Source: Kordiimonas marina (GTDB lineage: Bacteria > Pseudomonadota > Alphaproteobacteria > Sphingomonadales > Kordiimonadaceae). From it: DNA of 64,000 nucleotides. The notes under the pieces are model-generated. The model was not told the origin of the DNA. It did no database searches and was given only the letters and a program-made list of their open reading frames with translations. The stretch lies in assembly GCF_023006325.1 (NCBI RefSeq), contig NZ_JAINDF010000004.1, positions 372,001-436,000 on the forward strand, written 5' to 3'. Shown piece after piece: positions 35,074-42,099 of this stretch (the stretch's first letter is position 1; each line of letters opens with the position of its first letter). Made by a program: the position numbers and the translations under genes.

Positions 35074-35817
35074 GTGGACGGTATGAATAAGAGTGCTTTT
35101 GGGCCAGCTATTGGCCCAGTATCAATGCTGGCCGATTTGCGTATGACCGTTGATCTTCTTCTGGAGCATCGGTTGAAAATTCCGGTGTATTTCCGGGAGC
35201 GTTATGACCTTATGCGCTATTTGCGGCGCGCGCATTTCGAAATCCGCCCCATTGGGCGTCGAAGCACTGACAACGTTTTTGCGGTACATAACGAGTTTGC
35301 CCGGTTTGTTTGGGCCCGCACAGGTTACACCTGTTTTCGGCAGGCACTGGCAGATGTAGCGACAGGGCCAATGTATAGGGATGATCGCGCAAGCATGCAG
35401 TTCGTTCATGTTGACCACGTCCAAAATCGCCGGGCTGTTCGGGAACATCCGAATTCTTGGCTAATGCTTTTCCCCCTAGAGAAGGGTGTGAACAGTTGGT
35501 ATGGCAGTCGCATCGAACGGGGTTACAAAGTTGCGCGCTGGGTGGACCACCTTTGCCTCACTCCGATTCAGGCATTCAAAATTTTTGTTAGTCGATATCC
35601 AAAGACGCAGCAGGAGTTTGAGCTGGCTACCCGAGACATTCTTGGGCAGACTCAGCAGCTAGAAACCTGGCGCTATATCGTCGAAGGTTCTGCAAAAGCT
35701 TTGGGGTATGCTATGAAAGAACCGAGCGAACTCCCGCCAATTGATGACGAAGCTTTTGAGCAAGGTGCCTATGTGGCCAAAATGCTTTTAAACCCGATGT
35801 ACCACCCTGAAGCATAG
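35074..35817 (+). CDS. Hypothetical protein, possible HNH-like motif
   Basis: I choose GTG 35074 (GGAG 9 nt upstream; ATG 35083 is an alternative), giving 247 residues and 26 bp after the YdjM-like stop. A soluble helical start leads to MQFVHVDHVQNRRAVREHPNSW and LMLFPLEKGVNSWYGSRIERG, where D-H followed by N and a later N resembles a degenerate HNH nuclease core with a fixed gap. There are no Cys pairs. I recognise no family with confidence. It is the last gene before the element's right end. Confidence 0.55.
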   Translation: MDGMNKSAFGPAIGPVSMLADLRMTVDLLLEHRLKIPVYFRERYDLMRYLRRAHFEIRPIGRRSTDNVFAVHNEFARFVWARTGYTCFRQALADVATGPMYRDDRASMQFVHVDHVQNRRAVREHPNSWLMLFPLEKGVNSWYGSRIERGYKVARWVDHLCLTPIQAFKIFVSRYPKTQQEFELATRDILGQTQQLETWRYIVEGSAKALGYAMKEPSELPPIDDEAFEQGAYVAKMLLNPMYHPEA

Positions 35818-35870
35818 AGGGCCCTTGCCAGATAGCATAACTTCTATGCACCGATGGCCCGGTTGCGTCT

Positions 35871-35934
35871 CAGTAGCTTGAGATTTTTCTCACGAACTCT
35901 GAGATTCAACAAAATTTCCAGCTTATTTTGAGAC
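35871..35934 (-). repeat. Right-end TnsB-site-like repeats
   Basis: Read on the minus strand, copies begin at 35934 (GTCTCAAAATAAGCTGG then AAATTTTG), 35906 (AATCTCAGAGTTCGTG, diverged) and about 35888 (AAATCTCAAGCTACTG, diverged). The outermost copy matches the left-end unit at 12456-12479 with two mismatches and one inserted T. They point inward, opposite to the left-end set. Confidence 0.75.
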
Positions 35935-35947
35935 TTAATAGAGGGCG

Positions 35948-36024
35948 TGGTGGGCCCGGAGGGACTCGAACCCCCGACCAAGCCGTTATGAGCGGCCGGC
36001 TCTAACCAACTGAGCTACAGGCCC
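35948..36024 (-). tRNA. tRNA-Ile2 (CAU anticodon, lysidine type), CCA encoded
   Basis: The 77-nt cloverleaf is complete: acceptor GGGCCTG/CGGGCCC, D arm GCTC/GAGC, anticodon stem GGCCG/CGGCT with loop CTCATAA (anticodon CAT), variable TGGTC, T arm around GTTCGAGT, and encoded ACCA. The loop and variable region match bacterial tRNA-Ile2, whose C34 is converted to lysidine by TilS to read AUA, rather than elongator Met (loop ATCATAA). Its 3' end lies 5-10 bp from the transposon's right end. Confidence 0.93.
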
Positions 36025-36135
36025 CAACCACGTGGGTTCGTGTAGCAAATGACTTCCGCCCTGAACAGCCTAAAAATGCAGCTGCCCGGACCCCAGCGTC
36101 AAACAGGAAAACATGATCTTAGTGCCGGATATGAT

Positions 36136-36164
36136 AAAGGGGCCGACCAGCCGCCCGCCCCTTT
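36136..36164. terminator. Hairpin downstream of the PspB-like gene
   Basis: AAAGGGGC (36136-36143) pairs with GCCCCTTT (36157-36164). It is 26 bp past the PspB-like stop on the minus strand. The T-tract is better on the plus side (TTTCTTTC), so terminator strength for the minus-strand gene is uncertain. Confidence 0.55.
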
Positions 36165-36189
36165 CTTTCGTTCGCCCATCAAGGCCCGC

Positions 36190-36414
36190 TTAAAGCGCGT
36201 CGATCTCATCCTTGAGACGCGACCCCTTGTCGGTGACGATGCGCTCAAGCACACGGACGCGTTCTTCCAGTTTCTGGATACGGCTGTTCGTGGCCTCATC
36301 ATGCCCGGCGGCCGCCGCCCGGCTCTGCTTTTCGCGCATTTTTATCCAGTTATTGATGGTGCCACCAATAACGCCGATCAGGACGACCAGCACAATCATG
36401 TCCCACAGGACCAT
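36190..36414 (-). CDS. PspB-like small envelope-stress membrane protein
   Basis: The 74-residue protein has an N-terminal membrane helix (MIVLVVLIGVIGGTINNWIK), a basic linker, and a C-terminal leucine-zipper-like helix LEERVRVLERIVTD ending LKDEIDAL, the pattern and length of PspB. Family role: PspB with PspC relays membrane stress to PspA/PspF. No pspA, pspC or pspF is in the window, so this is an isolated paralogue. It sits directly upstream-divergent from the M18 peptidase gene. Confidence 0.78.
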   Translation of the reverse strand: MVLWDMIVLVVLIGVIGGTINNWIKMREKQSRAAAAGHDEATNSRIQKLEERVRVLERIVTDKGSRLKDEIDAL

Positions 36415-36548
36415 TTTAACCCTCCTCGCTATATTGTTCTGTATCAGTCCGATATAGGAAGCGTGTCTTGTATTTGCAATGGCCCCGCCTGCATTCTAAG
36501 TAAGAGTTTTGGGCACATGGGTTGCGTTACAGGATGGAGACACACCAG

Positions 36549-37994
36549 ATGAAAAAACTGATGACGGCGGCGAGCATCCTCGCGGTAATGACCGGGCTTT
36601 CGGCGCTGCCCGTGGCGGCTGCCGCACCGGCCGGGGAATGCGCGCAAGGGACCTGCGTGAGCGGCTGGAAAACCGCTGACAAGAAACACCTGCACGCCGC
36701 CGAAAAGCTGGCGGACACCTACAAGAAGTTCATCTTCGCCGCCCGCACGGAGCAGCAGACGGTCGCGTTCGTGAAGGCTGAGGTTGAAGCGCTGGGCTTC
36801 AAGCCCTGGAAACCGGGCACGGCCATCAAACCGGGCGCGCGCTATTATGACCTCAACCGCGGCCGCGGCATGGCGCTGATCGTCGGTGGCAAAGCACCGG
36901 TTAAGGACGGCGTCCGCATCGTGGCAAGCCATATCGATAGCCCTCGGCTGGAACTGAAGGGCCGCCCGGTCAACGAGACCCAGGGCTTCGCGCTGTTCCA
37001 GACCAACTATCACGGTGGCATCAAGACCTACCAGTGGACCAACGTGCCGCTGGCGCTCGTCGGCCGGATCGACCGCAAGGACGGCAAGACCATCAAGGTC
37101 GAAATCGGCATGAACCCGGATGAGCCCATCTTCATCATCCCCGACCTCGCCCCGCATGTGGCGCGGGACCAGATGCAGAAAAGCGCCCGCGATGTGGTGA
37201 GCCACGAAGACCTGGACCCGATCATCGCCTCCGGTCCGCACGGGGAGGACACGGTCGGCCAGTGGGTGATGAAATATCTGAAGGAAACTTACGGTGTCGA
37301 GCCCGCGGACCTCGTCTCCGCCGAACTGATGCTGGTGCCCGCCATGCCGCCGCGCGATGTCGGCTTCGACCGCCGCCTGACCGCGGGCTACGGCCAGGAT
37401 GACCGGCTGGCCGCGTTCGCGAGCGTACAGGCCGCCATTGGGCTGAAGATCCCGCCGGAGACCTCCGTCATCCTGCTCGCCAACAATGAAGAGACCGGCA
37501 ACAATAACGTCACCGGCGCGTCTTCGAGCTACCTGCCGGACCTTATCAGCGAGCTTTTGTATGGCCAGGTGGGCGACGCATATCGCCAGCCGATGCTGAC
37601 GCGCGCGCTCCGTTCCTCAAAAGCACTGTCCATCGATGTGAACCCCGGCGTGAACCCGATGAACCCGGGTGTGTGGGAACTGACCAACGCCCCGCGCCTC
37701 GGCTACGGCGTCAACATCAAGCTTTACGGCAAGGGCTTCAACGCCGACAGCGACTATATCGCCTGGACCCGCGCCGCTTTGGACGCCGCCCATGTGCCGT
37801 GGCAGACGACCACCTACAAGGTCGGCCGCGCAGGCGGCGGCACGCTGGGGGTAGAACTGGCCCGGCACAATATCGACACCATCGATTTCGGTGTGCCGGT
37901 GCTGTCGATCCACACGCCCTATGCAGTCAGCGACAAGCTGGATGTGCTGGCGCTCAAGGACGGCATTTCCGCCTTTATCGAGAAAGCGCGCTAA
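36549..37994 (+). CDS. M18-family aminopeptidase with signal peptide
   Basis: ATG 36549 (GGAG 9 nt upstream) opens a clear export signal (KKLMTAASILAVMTGLSALPVAAAA) in a 481-residue protein. Dinuclear zinc residues are visible in order: H in VASHIDSPRLELKG, D in GYGQDDRLAAFA, the E-E pair in NNEETGNNNVTGASS, D in ALSIDVNPGVNP, and H in HTPYAVSDKLDV. Family role: removal of N-terminal acidic or hydrophobic residues. M18 enzymes are mostly cytoplasmic, so an exported one is unusual. A terminator follows at 38024. Confidence 0.92.
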   Translation: MKKLMTAASILAVMTGLSALPVAAAAPAGECAQGTCVSGWKTADKKHLHAAEKLADTYKKFIFAARTEQQTVAFVKAEVEALGFKPWKPGTAIKPGARYYDLNRGRGMALIVGGKAPVKDGVRIVASHIDSPRLELKGRPVNETQGFALFQTNYHGGIKTYQWTNVPLALVGRIDRKDGKTIKVEIGMNPDEPIFIIPDLAPHVARDQMQKSARDVVSHEDLDPIIASGPHGEDTVGQWVMKYLKETYGVEPADLVSAELMLVPAMPPRDVGFDRRLTAGYGQDDRLAAFASVQAAIGLKIPPETSVILLANNEETGNNNVTGASSSYLPDLISELLYGQVGDAYRQPMLTRALRSSKALSIDVNPGVNPMNPGVWELTNAPRLGYGVNIKLYGKGFNADSDYIAWTRAALDAAHVPWQTTTYKVGRAGGGTLGVELARHNIDTIDFGVPVLSIHTPYAVSDKLDVLALKDGISAFIEKAR

Positions 37995-38023
37995 GCCTTT
38001 TCCGGACCCAAACCTTCCACGCA

Positions 38024-38059
38024 CGGCGGTGGCCTTCCCGGCTGCCGCCGTTTGTTTTC
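38024..38059 (+). terminator. Terminator after the M18 peptidase gene
   Basis: ACGGCGG (38024-38030) pairs with CCGCCGT (38046-38052), inner bases extend the stem with GT pairs, and TTTGTTTTC follows. Confidence 0.7.
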
Positions 38060-38191
38060 CGACCGCCGTTAAAATACATTTTAATACTTTTTTAACTAAA
38101 TCTTCAAAACGAACCCGGCCTCTGGCATAATGGGGTTGGGTGAATAACCTGTTTGCGGCGGGGGCCGCAGATACAACGGGTGCTGAGAACC

Positions 38192-39022
38192 ATGGTGGAG
38201 TCGGTTAATACCAACGCCAGCAGTTTGTTTGGCGTACAATTTTTGCAGAAATCGAATAGGCTGCTCGGCACGTCCGAGAAGCAGCTTTCGACTGGCCTTA
38301 AGGTATCTGGCGCGCAGGATGACGCCGCCACCTATGCCATCACCAATATCCTGAAGGGCAATGTCGCTGGGCTTAACAGCGTCAAGAACTCGCTCGACCG
38401 CGCGATCTCAACCAGTGATGTCGCGCTTGCGGCCGGCGGCGATATTGCAAGCCTTCTGGTGCAGCTGAAGGAAAAGGCGGTTCAGGCTGCGGACCCGGGG
38501 CTCGACCAGCAAAGCCGCCTCGCGCTCAATGACCAGTTTGTCGCCCTGAGGGACCAGATCAGCACCGCCGTCGCGTCGGCTGAATTTAACGGCACCAACG
38601 CGCTGAAGGCAGGCGGGGATAATATTGTCGCCATCACCGGCGCGAGCGGGGGTGGCAGCATCACCATCGACGCCCAGAACCTGTCGCTTGGCGGACCGAA
38701 CGTATCACTCGGCCCAACCCAGGGCATCTCGACCGAAGCCGATGCTGCAGCCGCCATCGCGGCAATCGACCAGTCGATCCAAAGTGTCAGCGATTCTTTG
38801 TCGAAGATTGGCTCCGGCTCTGCCCAACTTCATAAAGTCAAGGATTTCACCGAGACCCTTTCAGGGACCACCCAAAAGGGCATTGGCGCCCTTTCCGACG
38901 CGGACCTTGCCGCCGCCAGCGCGCAATTCGCCGCCAATCAGGTCAAGCAGGACCTAGGCATACAGTCGCTGTCCATTGCCAACAAACAGCCCGCAGCCCT
39001 CCTCGGCCTGTTCCGGTCCTAA
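38192..39022 (+). CDS. Flagellin-like protein
   Basis: From ATG 38192 the protein is 276 residues (ATG/GTG frames further upstream are less likely). The conserved N-terminal D0/D1 helix (VNTNASSLFGVQFLQKSNRL, then QLSTGLKVSGAQDDAATYAI) and the C-terminal D1/D0 helix (LAAASAQFAANQVKQDLGIQ, then SIANKQPAALLGLFRS) enclose a very short variable centre, as in minimal alphaproteobacterial flagellins. Family role: the flagellar filament, self-assembling after type III export. No other flagellar gene is nearby. Its stop overlaps the convergent protease gene's stop by 4 bp. Confidence 0.9.
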   Translation: MVESVNTNASSLFGVQFLQKSNRLLGTSEKQLSTGLKVSGAQDDAATYAITNILKGNVAGLNSVKNSLDRAISTSDVALAAGGDIASLLVQLKEKAVQAADPGLDQQSRLALNDQFVALRDQISTAVASAEFNGTNALKAGGDNIVAITGASGGGSITIDAQNLSLGGPNVSLGPTQGISTEADAAAAIAAIDQSIQSVSDSLSKIGSGSAQLHKVKDFTETLSGTTQKGIGALSDADLAAASAQFAANQVKQDLGIQSLSIANKQPAALLGLFRS

Positions 39023-39936
39023 TCCGCCGTCTTCCTAATCGCCAGCGTCCAGGCGCCGAAATCCAGCACCACTGGCTGGCGCCCGATGACATCGACCCCC
39101 AGGATCATCGCTGGCGAACGCGCCGCCCCCAGGGTGGCAAAAACCGGCAGGCTGGCGACAAGGATGCGCACATCCTTATAGGTCTTGCCGCCGATGGTCA
39201 GGCTGTCGGCGGTGAAGGTGCCCGCCCGCATCCCGCCGCCCGCCGCGCGGATGCCGGTGTTTTTGTCGGTGATGGTGATATCCGCCATCTGCATCAGCTT
39301 GATCGCCGCCGCCTGGTTGACGACAGTGAAGTTGGCCCCGGTATCCACAAGCGCCGGGATGGCGAGACCGGCCACGTTCACGTCAACCGCCAGCGACCCA
39401 TTGCCGACCGGCCGTCCCCCAATCTGATACCAGTCCCCCGCCGGAAGCGGGTCATCATCCTTAATCACCCGCACGCGGTCTCCGCCGATCTCCAGCATCA
39501 TCCCACCCATCAGGTCCACACCGAGGATGCCATATGCCCCCGGCTTGCCCACATCCGGCATCATGGCGATACCGTCCGCGGGTAATGTACGCCCGAGCGC
39601 CTGAAGGACCCCGACATCATAAAGCGGCATGGACCTAAGCCCGGTTGCGGTATGAACCCGGACAGACTTGAACGGCAGCGCCTTCAGGCCCAGTTCCGTC
39701 ACCAGCGATCGGTAAACCATCGACCGGCCGGAGCCGGTGTCGAGCACGAAGGGATAGGTTTTGCCGCTGCCGACCTTGGCCCCGACCTTGGCCCCGACCC
39801 TGGCATCAACCAGGAAACGACCCTCCGGCCCGCGGCTGAGGGCGAAATCTTCGGCTCCGGCCCTGAACCCGGCGAAGGGCGCCAGCACCAACAGGCAGAG
39901 AAATAAAAAGGGCAGCCTCAAAAGGCCGCCCTTCAT
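39019..39936 (-). CDS. Exported retropepsin-like aspartic protease
   Basis: ATG 39936 begins a hydrophobic export signal (LRLPFLFLCLLVLAPFAG); an upstream TTG at 39987 is less likely. In this 305-residue protein two aspartic protease half-sites are visible: FVLDTGSGRS (D66) and ALVDTGANF (about residue 200), so one chain carries both halves, pepsin-like. A tandem short repeat VGAKVGAKVG precedes the first site. The periplasmic substrate is unknown. The first 12 codons coincide with a terminator hairpin downstream of rpoD, so expression may depend on read-through. Confidence 0.85.
   Translation of the reverse strand: MKGGLLRLPFLFLCLLVLAPFAGFRAGAEDFALSRGPEGRFLVDARVGAKVGAKVGSGKTYPFVLDTGSGRSMVYRSLVTELGLKALPFKSVRVHTATGLRSMPLYDVGVLQALGRTLPADGIAMMPDVGKPGAYGILGVDLMGGMMLEIGGDRVRVIKDDDPLPAGDWYQIGGRPVGNGSLAVDVNVAGLAIPALVDTGANFTVVNQAAAIKLMQMADITITDKNTGIRAAGGGMRAGTFTADSLTIGGKTYKDVRILVASLPVFATLGAARSPAMILGVDVIGRQPVVLDFGAWTLAIRKTAD
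39900..39933 (-). terminator. Intrinsic terminator of rpoD overlapping the protease start
   Basis: On the minus strand AAGGGCGGCCT-TTTG-AGGCTGCCCTT forms an 11-bp stem (one GT pair), followed by TTTATTTC. It lies 43 bp past the rpoD stop and inside codons 2-12 of the aspartic protease. Confidence 0.8.
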
Positions 39937-39976
39937 TTTATTTCGGGTATGAAACAATCCCTGCCCTATATAGGGT

Positions 39977-42055
39977 TTAGTTATCAAGGAAGCTTCTGAG
40001 CTGACGCGACCGGCTCGGGTGCTTGAGCTTGCGCAGCGCCTTGGCTTCGATCTGGCGGATACGTTCCCGGGTGACCGAGAACTGCTGGCCGACTTCCTCG
40101 AGCGTATGGTCCGTGTTCATGCCGATACCGAAGCGCATCCGGAGCACGCGCTCTTCCCGCGGCGTCAGCGATGCCAGCACGCGGGTCGTGGTCTCCCTGA
40201 GGTTCGACTGGATGGCGGCATCCACCGGCAGGATGGCGTTCTTGTCCTCGATGAAATCGCCCAGATGGCTGTCTTCCTCATCGCCGATCGGCGTCTCGAG
40301 GGAGATCGGCTCCTTGGCGATCTTCATGACCTTGCGCACTTTTTCAAGCGGCATGGACAGACGTTCGGCCAGTTCTTCCGGCGTGGCTTCGCGGCCGATT
40401 TCGTGCAGCATCTGGCGGCCGGTCCGGACCAGCTTGTTGATGGTCTCGATCATATGCACCGGAATACGGATGGTGCGTGCCTGGTCGGCGATCGAACGGG
40501 TGATCGCCTGACGGATCCACCAAGTGGCATAGGTCGAGAATTTGTACCCGCGGCGGTATTCGAACTTGTCCACCGCTTTCATCAGGCCGATGTTACCTTC
40601 CTGGATAAGGTCCAGGAACTGCAGGCCACGGTTGGTGTATTTCTTCGCAATCGAGATCACGAGACGCAGGTTGGCCTCGACCATCTCCTTCTTGGCGATG
40701 CGGGCTTCTTTCTCACCCTTCTGCACCGTGCGAACGATACGGCGGAATTCTTCAGCGTGCAGGCCGGTGCGGCTCAGAACCTCACCCACCTGTTCACGGA
40801 TATTGCGGACAGCCTCACCCTCAGCCGCCACGAACGACGCCCAGCCCTTGGTCTTCAGCTTGCCAACGCGGTCGAGCCAGTCTTCCTCCAGCTCGTTGCC
40901 CTGGTATTCCTCCAGGAAGGACGTGCGGCTGACCTTATGGCTTTCCGCCAAGCGCAGCAGACGGCCGGAAAGGCTCATCAGGCGGCGGTTCAGGCCGTAA
41001 AGCTCGTCCACCAGTTCTTCGATCCGCACCGCGTTGAATTTAACCGAGGCGACAAGCTCGATCAGCTCGCCACGCAGTTTGCGGAAGCGGCGGTCCTGCG
41101 GGCCCGAAAGGTCGTCACCCTGAACGGCAGCGGAAAGACGGGCTTCCTGCAGCTTCGCGTACTTCTTGTAGGTCGCGGTGATGAGCTGGAATTTCTCGAT
41201 GGTTTCCGGCTTCAGATGCTCTTCCATCGCCGACAGGGACATGGCCGATTCTTCATCGTCATCGTCGTCATCGTCGTCGGTCTGGCTAGTGCTTTCGCCC
41301 TCTTCGCCTTCGCCACCTTCCTCTTCACCATCGGCCGCTTTCTTGACCTCCGGCTTTTCGTCACCGTCCTTGCCGTCGTCGGCCTTTTTGGCGCCTTCAG
41401 CCATGACATCGCCGCCTTCCTCGTCTTCGAGGTCGTCGTTATCCGGCTCCTTGCCCAGCGTGGCTTCAAGGTCGATGATGTCGCGGAGCAGCATGTCGCC
41501 ATTCTCAAGACGCTCAGCCCATTCGATAATGGCCTGGAACGTCAGCGGGCTCATGCACAGGCCCTCGATCATGGTGGCGCGGCCTGCCTCGATCCGTTTC
41601 GCGATGGCGATCTCGCCTTCGCGGGAGAGCAGCTCTACCGATCCCATTTCCCGGAGATACATACGGACAGGGTCATCGGTCCGGTCACCGATTTCCTTCT
41701 TCTTGTCCGTGGTGCGGAATTCTTCTTCCGAATCGTCCTTCTCGTCTTCCTCTTCATCGTCATCCTTGTCAGATGAAGCAGACGCGTTTTCACCATCGCC
41801 CTCTTCGGGTTCATCACCCTCGATGACGTTGATGCCCATTTCGGACAGCATGGTCATGATGTCTTCGATTCGCTCGGAAGACATTTCCTCGGTCGGCAAG
41901 GCTTCGTTCAGCTCATCATAAGAGATGTAGCCGCGTTCCTTGGCCTTTGCGATCATCTTTTTGACGGCGGCTTCGGCAGAATTCACCAGCGGACCCGAAC
42001 TATTTTCATCGGTGCTGATGTCCTTGTCGTCGTCCTGAGTCGCATCTTTTGCCAT
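39977..42055 (-). CDS. rpoD: Primary RNA polymerase sigma factor (sigma-70, RpoD)
   Basis: The protein has 692 residues. Region 1.1 spans about 25-85 ([20 protein letters not shown]), region 1.2 starts with [20 protein letters not shown], and a long acidic non-conserved insert (poly-Asp/Glu, about 200-270) follows. Regions 2.1-2.4 include [20 protein letters not shown], region 3 follows, and region 4.2 has [20 protein letters not shown]. This is the housekeeping sigma factor. The order dnaG then rpoD on the same strand matches the bacterial macromolecular-synthesis operon, here split by 44 bp. The acidic insert is encoded by GA-rich repeats. Confidence 0.98.
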   Translation of the reverse strand: MAKDATQDDDKDISTDENSSGPLVNSAEAAVKKMIAKAKERGYISYDELNEALPTEEMSSERIEDIMTMLSEMGINVIEGDEPEEGDGENASASSDKDDDEEEDEKDDSEEEFRTTDKKKEIGDRTDDPVRMYLREMGSVELLSREGEIAIAKRIEAGRATMIEGLCMSPLTFQAIIEWAERLENGDMLLRDIIDLEATLGKEPDNDDLEDEEGGDVMAEGAKKADDGKDGDEKPEVKKAADGEEEGGEGEEGESTSQTDDDDDDDDEESAMSLSAMEEHLKPETIEKFQLITATYKKYAKLQEARLSAAVQGDDLSGPQDRRFRKLRGELIELVASVKFNAVRIEELVDELYGLNRRLMSLSGRLLRLAESHKVSRTSFLEEYQGNELEEDWLDRVGKLKTKGWASFVAAEGEAVRNIREQVGEVLSRTGLHAEEFRRIVRTVQKGEKEARIAKKEMVEANLRLVISIAKKYTNRGLQFLDLIQEGNIGLMKAVDKFEYRRGYKFSTYATWWIRQAITRSIADQARTIRIPVHMIETINKLVRTGRQMLHEIGREATPEELAERLSMPLEKVRKVMKIAKEPISLETPIGDEEDSHLGDFIEDKNAILPVDAAIQSNLRETTTRVLASLTPREERVLRMRFGIGMNTDHTLEEVGQQFSVTRERIRQIEAKALRKLKHPSRSRQLRSFLDN

Positions 42056-42099
42056 GTATTTTTTCTCCGAAAACTACGCGAATCGCAGTCTATACCATA

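Larger units (their letters stand above)
12401..35938. mobile_element. Tn7-like transposon (about 23.5 kb) inserted beside tRNA-Ile2
   Basis: It contains tnsA, tnsB, tnsC and a long tniQ/tnsD (21093-26509, minus strand). Left-end repeats at 12404, 12426 and 12456 and right-end repeats at 35934, 35906 and 35887 share the unit TCTCAAAAATAGCTGGAAAT in inverted orientation. The best pair (12457 onward and the complement of 35933-35914) differ at two positions, and the two innermost left copies and two outermost right copies both have 30-bp spacing. TAGAG flanks both proposed ends as a candidate 5-bp target duplication. The right end lies 5-10 bp past the tRNA 3' terminus. Exact ends are uncertain: a weaker repeat at 12350 could place the left end up to about 60 bp further out. 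The amber codon in tnsB suggests it is no longer self-mobile. No cas genes or CRISPR array were seen. Confidence 0.72.

Noticed and set aside
35948-36024. tRNA-Met reading of the CAT anticodon
   Set aside because: The loop CTCATAA and variable region match tRNA-Ile2; elongator Met has ATCATAA in related bacteria, and initiator features are absent.
35948-36024. Integrase-type genomic island at the tRNA
   Set aside because: No tyrosine or serine recombinase is present and no duplicated tRNA 3' end was found at the other boundary.
40019-41776. Long plus-strand open frame (585 codons) opposite rpoD
   Set aside because: It is a GC-rich antisense shadow of rpoD with no ribosome site or recognisable protein; the minus-strand gene is certain.
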